Below are positions 13,144 through 22,850 of a DNA stretch of 64,000 bases, one piece after another. Position numbers and translations under genes: made by a program. The stretch is from Prinia subflava (Eukaryota; Chordata; Aves; Passeriformes; Cisticolidae). The notes under the pieces were generated by a model. The model was not told where the DNA came from. It was given only the letters and a program-made list of their open reading frames with translations, and ran no database searches. The DNA lies in assembly GCF_021018805.1 (NCBI RefSeq), contig NC_086247.1, forward strand, positions 94,877,338-94,941,337. The letters are read 5' to 3'. Positions within the stretch are counted from its first letter, which is position 1, and every line of letters starts with the position of its first letter.

Positions 13144-13497
13144 GTGGAAATCTTGTAGCTGGGTGTGGTGGGGAAGCCGCTTGGTGACTCATACTGCAGG
13201 GAATTCCCTGATGAATTAGAGTATTTTTACTTCTGGACTTGTGCGCAGTTTCCTTCAGCGCTGGAGCGAGCGGCCGATAAGAGCCATCTACAAAGGCCCA
13301 TTCACTGTTCAGCTACCCCGTGTTAAAACAGGGTGTTTATGCTTTGCGGAGTTGAAAATCCACCCTCCGTAACACATAGGTTCACAGAATTTTCGTCATT
13401 AGCAATCCCAGGTGCTCCGAGTTTCACGGCAACGAAGAAAACAAGGCAGAAGTGGATGGTGGTGAAGCACACACGGAGCAGGAATGGCTATAAATAA
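13144..13497. promoter_or_regulatory. Possible intronic enhancer: AP-1, GATA, X-box-like and MEF2 motifs
   Basis: Within 350 bases are TGGAAA (NFAT half-site, near 13144), a perfect AP-1 site TGACTCA (13185-13191), GATAAG (13276-13281), an RFX X-box-like GTTTCACGGCAAC (13421-13433), GGAATG (TEAD-type, 13481-13486) and a perfect MEF2-type CTATAAATAA (13488-13497). The patch also carries more CpG than the surrounding intron. These are motif matches read by eye; such motifs occur by chance, so regulatory function is inference only. Confidence 0.25.
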
Positions 13498-14052
13498 CAG
13501 GGATGGGTCTGTAAATGTCAGGCTTCCTGAAAAACCTGGTGTCTTCAGCTGGCAATGGTGCTGATGGCTACCTGTCAGCACAGCCTCCAGCCCATGCAGA
13601 AGAGGCAGGAGCAGTTTCTCCCTCTTCCAGCGCTGCCACTGCCTCTTTGGAGGAGGAGGAATTTGAGGGTCATTCATCCAGCCCGTGCGCGGTTCCCCTT
13701 TGAAGCCTTGGCTCTGTCGGGTTAATGGCTGTTGCTGCTGGCAGCGAGGGAGCAGGGCACTCCACCGAGGACTCTGCAGGACTTCTGCCCTGCCCTTCTG
13801 TGCATGGATGTTTTGGGTTTATTTCCATTCAGTAAAAAAAAAAAACCTCACAAAACATAGGACGCCAGTATAATATCTTGACCCAACTTTTTAGCTATAT
13901 AAAGAACTGTCTTTCTCTTCAAAATATTGCACTATAAATCTTAAAAACGCCAAAACAAAGCCAGGCATTTGGTTTGGAGACGACACTTCTTATTACTTCG
14001 TAAAAGTAAATAGTGAAATGAAAGGGAATGAAATAAGACCTTTGGAAAAGCC

Positions 14053-14119
14053 GTTTTCTCCCTTTTCCTTTATGCCTCCTCCTCTCCTTCCTCTCCTGAC
14101 TCCATCTCCCCCCCTCCCT
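14053..14119. repeat. Pyrimidine-rich tract
   Basis: An almost uninterrupted C/T stretch on the + strand (ttttctcccttttcc..., then cctcctcctctccttcc...), broken by a few purines. It is low-complexity sequence that could form unusual DNA structure; no function is shown. Confidence 0.7.
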
Positions 14120-14691
14120 GTATAACAACTGCCCATTTGGGTACGGTAATTCCAGAGAGCAAACTTTAACGGGAATGCCTGAAATGTGTCTGCTTCAGCT
14201 TTGTGTTATGTCTGTAATTTGAATTATTTGCATTTTGGAAAGGTATAAATTGCTCTGGTGTACTTGGGTTGGCTGGCAGCCAGGAGGGAGTTGCCTCGGG
14301 CCCAGACCAGGCGTGTTGCTGCAGATGTGGCAGGCGTACAATGGAAACTTTTGTGGGCGAGCAGCCCTCACTGCTCCAGCACACGCTGACAGGAGGTGGC
14401 ATCCCGCCTGCTCACCAGGCTCCCCAGCGGATGGGCACTGGGGCAAAACCATTTTCTCCAGCATAGGCAGACTATCTTGAGGCTTAGGGCTCCCACAAAC
14501 CATTCCAAAGCCGTTATTCCTTTTTTTTTTTCCTTTTTTTTTTTAAATTTCAGCTGAACTGTTTAAACCTGCAAAACATGTTTACTGTAAAAGGTTGACG
14601 TAGTGGTCTAAGGTTTTCCTCCTGGAACTGGTCCCAGTCCGTGGGCGATGAGATTTCCCTCTTGGTTTACCAGACGTAATATGAGGAATTG

Positions 14692-14720
14692 TCTTTCTTT
14701 CTTTCTTTTTTTTTTTTTTT
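14692..14720. repeat. (TTTC)n / poly-T tract
   Basis: Three to four CTTT units followed by a run of T. It could be the decayed tail of a minus-strand retroposed element, but no element body was recognised. Confidence 0.7.
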
Positions 14721-17024
14721 GGTCTCTTGCTTCATAACAACTTTTGCTTCCTGTATTTTTGTTAAATGAAAGGTCACTAGCTGTTGATGAGTTGTCTATT
14801 CCCTATTTCTTCCCTCTCTTTCCCCTCAGTTGCTGATGGTCTGGACAGTCTCAAGGGAATTTCTAGGAGCAAAACCCATATTGTTCTTACTAGCTTTCAA
14901 AGACAAGCCACAGCTCTGGATTTTTATTTTCCTAATACTTTAGATTACAGCATCTAAAATATTTCTGAACAAACTCCTTTTGTCATGATAAAAATTTCAA
15001 AAATGCATAAAGGCAGTGCTGCATGAAGTAATTGAAAGATTAGCTGGAGATGAAGTAATTTTGAATTTTCCTGAAGCATCGGCAGGAAATAAAAACCAGA
15101 AACCTGAATCAGATCATTCGTCTTGCAAAGCACAAATTAAACATAGCAAAAAACCTGAACTTCTGGTAATCCATTTACAAAGGCAAATTGAACACATGTT
15201 AACTACTAGTCTGGACGTCTGTATGTTAAAAAAAAAAACCAGCCCAGCAAACCCCTTCCAAAGCAGAAGTTCCTATACTTCGCAAAATGTGTGATAGTGT
15301 TGGCACTCTGCTGCTTTTATAACTGATTGAATTAATTAGGGGCAGGGAGGGAGTGCTGCAGAGGCTGGAGGTAAAGGAGGCTGCTCCCAGACAGGGGATG
15401 TGTCCTGGTTTGTCGAATTTTGGTCAGGGTTTTCTACTGACAGCCCAGGGGAAACATCTGTTGGATAAATTGTGAAGTGATCACCAGTCCTCCCAAGAAG
15501 CCTACTTTAATTCTGGCACTCTCCAAAGACATCATTAAGGAGTCTCAAGCACAGTCTGGCTGCTCCTGCTCTCCCTGCAGCTGAACGTGGCAGTATCAAT
15601 TAAAGGGATTCCTCTTCCAGCATCACAAGTTAAAATGTAGGAAGAAACTGAGGGTAGATCTGCTAATTGTTTTCTTATGGAAAGACCTGCCAAATCCACT
15701 GTGGTATTTGTGCTGCAGCCTTTATGTTGCGCTTCTTTCCATATATTAAAAAGGAAAGGGTTTTGAACATTAAAACAATTGCCAGGGATAGTCCCTCAGC
15801 AGCATTCCTTTTGCAGTAGGATAGCTGTACACAAAAATATTATTTACAGACATTTGTAATAAATCAGGCAGTTCTAAATGCGTCACCTCCATCCTGGCTG
15901 TGAAAGCAAAGAGAAAAGAAAAAGTGCATTCACTCTTTTACCTTTCAGAGGGCTGTTTGTCTAAGGCAGGCCCACGTCCATGTGCTGAAGTTCAAAATAA
16001 CTAATATTTGCATTTGCATGTCCCAATGCTGCAATAAATGTACAAGAGAGATGACATAAAGTCTCAGTTTCCCCTTCAGTTTGGTAACATGTGACAGTGC
16101 TGGGACTCATGAAGCTGCATGTGTCTCCACTGACCAGCTTATCCAGCAATCTGCCTATGGCCTTTCATTTGTGTTTTTCTAGGCCCGCAGAATGGAAACC
16201 TTACATTCTGTATTATTTTTCTAGTTTCTTTCTTACTGAGTTCTGAAGATGCAAGGAAATGAAAGCCCACCTTGTTTTCCATTGATTTCTGTGTCAGTAA
16301 TGTGCAGGGAAAATGACCAAACAAAGCCAGTTTCTCCCAAAAGACATGTTCCCAGAAAAAAAATTATAGTTGTGGCTTAAATCTATGTTTGCTTGAAAAC
16401 AGAATTTCAGTAAATTTGGAAGACTCAACGCACCACTAAAAGCAGCTCCAGAAGTGGGACCACTGTAGCTAAACAAAACCAACTTCAAAATGGAGTCTAA
16501 AGCTGTGTTTCCCAGCCCATGGCCTTGCCTTTTGACCCAAGTAGCAGAATTATAACAAGCCAGACTAGGAGCGTATTAAAATCTAATCCTGCATGGCTGA
16601 GTAGCTTCCTTAATACTACCTTTCTTTTTGTATTGTTTAATATTAATATTGAATATTACTTACAGCCTAGGTAGTGCTCAAAAGGCATCATAGGTAGCAA
16701 TGTTGTTGTCTGATAGATCAGCAAATTGAGATGTAGAACAGTTGCGTATTTTGTCCAGGCAAACTCCCAGTGGCTCATTCCCCATTATGGTATCATGCAG
16801 TCTGGACTGTGGTTCTTCCCTTCAGAAAAGCTGAAGGGACTCCTGTCACAGGTTACCCAGATGGTCTCTTAGTTGGACAATACTTTGGGCAATGCCTTGT
16901 GAGAGCTCTTTTTCACATATGCAATGCCCCTTCAAAGAGATTGTTTTTGCAAAAGTTGGTCCTTTCTTGGCTTGGGAAAAGAAAAAAAGGACAAAACTAG
17001 ATATCTTTTTCTTTTGTCTTTTAG

Positions 17025-17080
17025 ATGGTCACCATGTGTGGGAAATGGAAGCCAAAACCGACAAAGAAATGTGCAAGCCA
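17025..17080 (+). CDS. NFATC1: NFATC1 exon: Rel-homology C-terminal domain, 56 bases
   Basis: The first two bases complete a split Asp codon, then 18 codons read GHHVWEMEAKTDKEMCKP, a strand segment of the IPT/TIG half of the NFAT Rel-homology region. The HHVWEMEAKTD core is strongly NFATc1-like. The acceptor is a long pyrimidine tract plus TTAG and the donor is CCA/gtaagt, close to perfect. The exon ends in phase 0, matching the in-frame start of the exon at 18315. It is far too short to find as an open frame; it was identified by protein resemblance, splice sites and phase. Confidence 0.96.
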
Positions 17081-18314
17081 GTAAGTCTGCCTTAAATATT
17101 TTAACATCAAGATGAAAAATATATATTGCCTTCTCCAGCACTGTTACTAAAGAGGGATTTCCAAGGCTTTGGCACTGAAACAGAACAAGTACTTAGGCCT
17201 CCCCTCCTGGAAATCTTTCTTTAACACGAGCATGGGGTAAAAGCCTTTGCTGGAAGCTATCCCAAAAGTAGGAGAAACCATTTGGAAAATATTTTTTCAT
17301 TGTCCAGGATGGGCCAGTTCCATCTGCTCATCTTTTGTCTTGCTGGGTCAGTTTTTTCCACTGCTCCCAAAGCAATTTCTGATCATTTTCCTTGGCTGTC
17401 CTTTATCTTCAGCAGAAGAAACATGAGTCCCCTCACAGGAGATCAGCTCCACATTGGAGAAGTGTGGCTCCTTCAGCCATGACTCTAAGTGGGAAGTACA
17501 TCCACTGTTCCACGTCTGCAGGAATATGCAATACTTGCAAACCTGCAGGCAAACAATTTAAAGATCTTCACTGAATTCAGGCCAAATGCTAAGAAGAGCA
17601 TTCCCTGTTACTTTTGCAAAAATGCCAAGGGAAGTTTTGATGGTCATAGCAGATTCACTATACATATGTGTAAGCTGATGCCCTAGAAGCTAAGTCATTC
17701 CTTAGCCCTATGCTGGAGGATTTGGTTTCTGACAGTAGAATATCATCTACACATTCTCCAGCCCTTTTTCATGTTGCACTAGATGTGCTTGCAACAGTGC
17801 ATCTCCCATCCACAGAAGCTAGCATGCTTAAAACTTCATGAGTTGTTATATGAAAATATATTTCACTGTGGAAAATCGAAATATTTGAGTAATGCTGTCC
17901 TAATGCCTTTCAAAGGAAATACTGTTAGGTTCAGATATAGCAGAGATGACCTGCCAACTGAGCTGTTGTGCTTTCTCCTGCTGAGTTAGAGACCGCAATT
18001 TGATTGTGGTCCCAGATTCTCGACAGAGGCAGGCTGGATAGAGCCTTGTGCATATGCAGTATCATGTTTGCTGTCCAAAGGAAAGAAGTGAAGACTAATG
18101 ATTTTCTAAAGATCTGAGCCATGCTAAAATAATTTCCCTACTTCTGGAATCCTTGGCGTGGACTTTTGGGTTGTATGTGAAGCCATTGAAACAAAGCCCA
18201 CCACTTACCCTTCAGAGAGTGTTTCTCTTCCTTCTTGGGGTTAACTTTTCAATACTATTGTACAGCTAGACTGCCTTAGTTGTGCCTTGACTTTCTGATT
18301 TATTGCTTTTGCAG
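17081..18314 (+). other. NFATC1: NFATC1 intron, 1.2 kb
   Basis: Donor gtaagt, acceptor tttattgcttttgcag. Ordinary AT-rich intron. Nothing recognised inside. Confidence 0.93.
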
Positions 18315-18447
18315 AATTCTTTGGTGGTTGAGATACCACCTTTCCGCAATCAGAGAATTACCAGCCCTGTTCAGGTCAACTTCTATGTCTGCAACGGGAA
18401 AAGAAAGAGAAGCCAGTACCAGCTTTTCACCTATCTTCCTGCTAATG
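18315..18447 (+). CDS. NFATC1: NFATC1 exon: end of Rel-homology region with KRKR nuclear-localisation signal
   Basis: Forty-four codons from [20 protein letters not shown] through [15 protein letters not shown] to FTYLPAN, plus one base of the next codon. [14 protein letters not shown] is the final strand of the DNA-binding region, and KRKR is the established second nuclear-localisation cluster of NFAT proteins, exposed after calcineurin dephosphorylation. [12 protein letters not shown] matches NFATc1 best as recalled. Acceptor TTTTGCAG; donor AATG/gtaaca. The split Val codon (G/TT) is completed at 30936. Failure to splice here gives the frame of the short isoform (see 18448-18512). Confidence 0.97.
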
Positions 18448-18512
18448 GTAACAAAACAAATTCCTTATCTCTGCTCATAAAAGTGAGAGATAATGATGAT
18501 ACATGCTTCTAA
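18448..18512 (+). CDS. NFATC1: Possible short-isoform (NFATc1/A-type) C-terminal tail by intron read-through
   Basis: If the donor at 18448 is not used, the frame continues as GN, then [19 protein letters not shown], and stops with TAA at 18510-18512. Human NFATc1/A, as I recall it, also diverges exactly here: its tail begins GN (the GGTAAC donor read as codons), has about 19 residues and ends in CFF. Here the tail is 21 residues and ends CF. Candidate poly(A) signals AATAAA follow at 18568 and 19048. That isoform A arises by proximal polyadenylation is established for mammals; its use here is inferred. The middle of the tail is poorly conserved, so chance is possible. Confidence 0.5.
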
Positions 18513-18567
18513 TAATTCTTTGGTAGTTTGACTATTTTGGAAATATACCTGGTGCTATGAGAGTGAG

Positions 18568-18573
18568 AATAAA
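18568..18573 (+). terminator. NFATC1: AATAAA poly(A) signal candidate for short isoform (near)
   Basis: A canonical AATAAA 55 bases after the read-through stop. That is close to the stop, and the GT-rich downstream element is weak. Confidence 0.3.
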
Positions 18574-19047
18574 TCCGAGAGAGCTGCCTTTATCTCTGCT
18601 GGCTACACAAGAGACCTCCTCTGCAGGTTATTTCCATTTGCATTGGTGGCAGAGACCTGTTGAAACAAGGACTTCTGCTTTTGGGGGCTGAAGAGCCAGA
18701 GCACAAACTCAGATGTTTGTGAAGACACTGAGCTCTCTGCTAAGCTGCTGTCAACCCTTGGTCTGACTTTCTAGCCCCAGAGGGTAAATGGCATTCAAAT
18801 AATTCTGAATTCTGAATTCACACCACAATATTTTAAACATGCGGGGCTCTGAGCTGGAGGTGGTGTGTGGATTCTCCTTGCAGTCATCTCACACCTTGCT
18901 GCCTTGCACAGGGTGAAAATTGAGATGGACAATGTGGATAGAGATCGGAGTGCTCCATGTAAAATGCTTCATGGATGGGAAATGTTCAGAAACTTGTGCC
19001 AGTATTTTTTTTTTTTTTTGAGCTTATATTGGTAGCTGTGAAGTGAC

Positions 19048-19053
19048 AATAAA
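19048..19053 (+). terminator. NFATC1: AATAAA poly(A) signal candidate for short isoform (distal)
   Basis: A canonical AATAAA about 535 bases after the read-through stop, preceded by a T run (about 19006-19019) and by TTATATTGG. This gives a more usual 3'UTR length than 18568. Confidence 0.35.
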
Positions 19054-19343
19054 ATCTCTCATGACAGCTGCATTCCAAGTAGGCTTGTATGAAGATTTTA
19101 ATGGCTAGTAAATTTAGATTTTTTAAAAAATTATTATTTGAAATGGCCCTTATACTGAGAACGCTCTTTGGGGTAAAGTAGGAAAAGAAGGCTGCTTGCT
19201 TTGTTGTTGTTGTTTGGGAAGGAAGAAGAATTAGAAAACATTATTAAGCTATGCTCTTTTGTTGACTTTCCGAGTGAAAATAATCCTTCTTTGGGAAATA
19301 CCAACAAAGCAATATTCAAGTCATGTCACATGACTGGAGGAGA

Positions 19344-19408
19344 CATGCTAACGTTTTCTGGGTGAAATCCTATAAATTACACATTTGGAATTTCACCCAG
19401 TTAGCATG
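19344..19408. repeat. Imperfect 19-bp inverted repeat (65-nt hairpin)
   Basis: The left arm is CATGCTAAC (19344-19352), a six-base insertion GTTTTC, then TGGGTGAAAT (19359-19368). The right arm is ATTTCACCCA (19390-19399) followed directly by GTTAGCATG (19400-19408). All 19 arm bases pair perfectly around a 21-nt loop, with the insertion as a bulge. It is hairpin-sized but no small-RNA product is implied by sequence alone. Confidence 0.85.
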
Positions 19409-22400
19409 TGTGCACTTTTATCAGGACTTAAATTAAAAATAAGAGTACAGGAAACCTAACATTGCTATGGAGTGCTTACTGCATATGTTCTGTGTAGCTA
19501 TGCTTCACTGAATCAGCCTACTTATGCAAACTTCATTCCCAGTGGGGATGTCTGTGTATAGTTAAAGACTGTTCATCTCTTAAATTGGAAAGAAAAAGAG
19601 CTTTTATTCTCTTTCACAACACTTTTCAGCAACAAAAATCAGTTGTAGAGGCAATCAGGTATTGCCTTGTCACCCAAGTTACCCTCATAAATATTTCAGA
19701 TTCAGTCCTCTTCTTAACTGCTGTTTACTAAGCAGCATCTTCCCTCCAACATATACATAGGTCCTTTTTTACCATTGTATTTTAAACCCTGGGAATAGTG
19801 TGCACTCCTGCAGAGTTGCTTTATGCTGTCTCTATTCTGTGTTTGGAACATTTGATGTTCCATTTGATGTGAAGAGATGGGAATAATATATACCTAGTGA
19901 CAGTAGACCTAGTGACAGTGGAGAATCAGCCTAGGCTTTATTCTGCAGAGACATCTTTAATTATGGTAATTGTTGAAAACATTAGGAATCTTGTTTAGTC
20001 TACTGTACCAATTAAAATTCAAGTGAAATCTTTTCATTTCAGTGTAAGGAAACCTAAAAGAAAAATGTAACACTGGGGTAGGGTAAAGGAAAGCAGGTAT
20101 TCCTAGTAAATATTCTTTTCATTCCTGTTTGGTTCTCCACTCACATTCTCTTAATACATACATATATATGCATATAGGTTATTGAAAAACATGTTGCATT
20201 CTTTGCAGCCTCTCCCATAACAGTGGTATAAGTGAATGTGCTTCTGCAACCATCAGAATTAATAGTATAGTACGTTTTTATTATGCTTTTGTTGCAATGC
20301 CTGTGTTACAGCTGTAAGGTTTTGCCCTTCTTTGGCTGATATTTTTTTCCATCATGCCTTTCAAAGACAGATACAAGCACCTCAACTATGTATTTAGAAA
20401 TCATGTACAGTGATTGAATCAGTCATTTATGCTGCTGAATTTCTAGGAGTCATTTTAGGCTTCATTTGATTTTAGTCACAACATTCGTTTACAGTTTCAA
20501 GACATTGTAGAAAAGCAAAGTTTAGGTCATGCAGAAAAAATTACCTGAGTCAAGAACAACTGGGTGATCAGTGTAAAAAAATGGATATAGGCATGATTTT
20601 GGCCCAGGTAACACTTTGTCTGTTGTTTAAACAAATCCCATAAACAGAGAAGGTGTAGGATTTTGACAAGCAAATGTCAGAATGGTCATGAAGTGTCAGA
20701 TGTGGTTTTACATAAATGAGACAGTATCCTGTAACCTGCTTCTTCTTCTGTGCTTTAGGACTAATCAAATGCTACATTTCAGTGCCTGCTATAGTTTTTA
20801 AGGCATTTCTATTTGAGGGAACTTTCAAAAGCTTCATGATGCACATCAGACATATATTTTACAGCTCAACTGGACTGTACCAAAGCAAAATATTAAATGT
20901 GGACTAAAGCCTAAATATTGTGTGAGCCCCCTGGCTGTGCTCCTGGGGTGAGTGTGGGCACATGCAGACTAGGGGGGAGCGATGGGCTCCCACCCCCACC
21001 GTGGGCCAGTAGGAGGTTCTTCCTGTAGCTCCTATTTCTCCTCATTCCCTAGGGGAAAACAGCCAGTGGATCCAGGGACACGTGACCTCACTCATCCCAC
21101 CTCCAATGGATGGTCCTATAGCATCTCCATGGAGTACAGCTCTGTGACATGCAGCCAGCACAAGCTGCCATCTCCGGCTGTGTTATTTCACCACCACAGG
21201 GTTTCTCCCGTGCTGCAGAGATGTGGCAGGTTTTACTTTCCCTCTGTTAGCTCAAGTGTTTGGCAGAGCAGGGACTTGCTTGGTGAAGATGAGTTTCTGC
21301 TTCAGAAATAAAAAAAAAACCCTGCTGTAAAAATGAAAATCGTACTGCTCTGTAATAAATAACAAAGCAAAACACAAAGTGGATGCTTCACAAAAGCAGC
21401 CAATGTCTTGAAAACAGGCTTGCTTAAGTCTTTGTCTTGGAATAGACTGTAAACCTAAGTACTCATAATCCACTTTTAATTGAAATTTTGATTTACTGTT
21501 CTGCTAAATTTGAGCAACTCCTGAATCCTGTATTAGCCTATATTGTACTGAAATGACTTTAATGTCATTTTTTTACTGTTTCTTCAATGATATGCATCAC
21601 TGAGCAGTTGCGTATCAGTTTTGTTCTGGAGCCTGCAGGCTGTAGGCTCTTGAGACTCCTCCACAGACATGCCTGGTACAGAAATATAAGTAGTTTCCAT
21701 ACCATTCTGGCATAGGTGAATTCCTGCAGCTCATATGGTAAGTACTGATACATTTTTCATTGCCACATCGCACCAGAAGTTGAGGAGGAAGGCTCTGGAC
21801 CAGACTCTGCAGTCAGGAGTCTGAGCAGAGCACAATGAGCAGACCCTTGGATGTTCAGCTTTTAAAGTGCCTCCACTGCTGTGGCTCTGTGCAGATGGGC
21901 TCTGCAGCTCTGTTATGTGCACTTTTGGAAAACTGTGTTTCAGGGTTAAACTAACCCGGAGAGTCTGAAGAAGAACACAGGCATGTGTGCTGTGGTTCCA
22001 AATGTTGTGTTTTCATCTAAGAAAGCTGAAGAAGGTCTCCTGCTCTGAAGACTTTAAACAATGATTGATAACGATTAGATGTCTGTCTGTTCAGACATTT
22101 TTTAAGTAGGTACAAAAAAATAGAGGAAATGTGTTCAAGAATTTATTTTTACAGAGAGGAGCAAGTGCTCTCTGTTTTCTGTTATCCAACAAGTATTGAT
22201 ATCAAGAATGTTGAACACAGGAAAGTTTTTTTTTAATTTTATTTAGACAAGTAGTAATATTTGACAAACCAAAGACAGGCTAGTTTGTCTAGGAAATATT
22301 TAATAAAAAGGAAAAAGGAAAGTTGATGTGTTTCTTCTACTGGAATAAAAAATATGCTTTTGCAAAGAGTTGATGATAAAGTATTTCCAGTTTTTGTTTC

Positions 22401-22771
22401 TGTCAGGCTTCTTAATTGTCAAAGCACTATTAAAAAATCACTTCAGTATTTATTAAAATGGTGTTGATATTCTGGTTAACTTTTCCTTTGAGATGCATTT
22501 CACTACCCACAGGGCCAGATTTCCAACTGCACAGCCTTCACTCACAGAGACAGCTTTTCTGCAATTCCTTTGCCTTCCTGCAGTCATCTGTACAAGTCTC
22601 TGAGATCTTGGGCTTCTCTGAAATCCGGGCCACAGTGACTTGGTGGGGATTGAAGTCCTTTGAATCTATGGGTGTGGAGTTGTGCTGAGAGCCTGCCTGT
22701 GGTGACTAGAAGTGCCTCAATATTGTGGTTTACAGCCCAATGGCACAGAAGTGAAGCTCTTAACACTGTAG

Positions 22772-22850
22772 AATAGAATCATAGAGTATCTCAAGTTGGA
22801 AGGGACCCATAAGGATCATTAAGTCCAAGTCCCCACTTCTTGCAGTGCCA
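22772..22850 (-). mobile_element. CR1 LINE 3' end fragment
   Basis: 'gaatagaatcatagagtatc' followed by 'aagttggaagggacccataa' and 'ggatcattaagtccaagt' is the reverse complement of the bird CR1 3' end, whose terminal ATTCTATG repeats appear here as CATAGA-like copies at the left. It is a typical 5'-truncated insertion. The exact right end is uncertain, as similarity fades after about 22850. Confidence 0.85.

Larger units (their letters stand above)
1618..17024 (+). other. NFATC1: NFATC1 intron, 15.4 kb
   Basis: Donor gtatgt, acceptor tctttttcttttgtcttttag. No coding exon of NFATC1 or another gene is recognised inside. Identified contents are an old LTR on the minus strand (8209-9168), an LTR of another family on the plus strand (11464-12197), a motif-rich CpG-enriched patch (13144-13497), a pyrimidine tract (14053-14119) and a TTTC/T tract (14692-14720). 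The stretches 1618-8208, 9169-11463, 12198-13143 and 14721-17024 show only non-repetitive intronic sequence with short random open frames. A 258-codon open frame on the minus strand (10679-11455) resembles nothing I know. Confidence 0.9.

Noticed and set aside
15404..15440. 'tgtcctggttt' as the start of a third LTR
   Set aside because: The following sequence does not continue like the bird LTRs I know, and no matching end was found.
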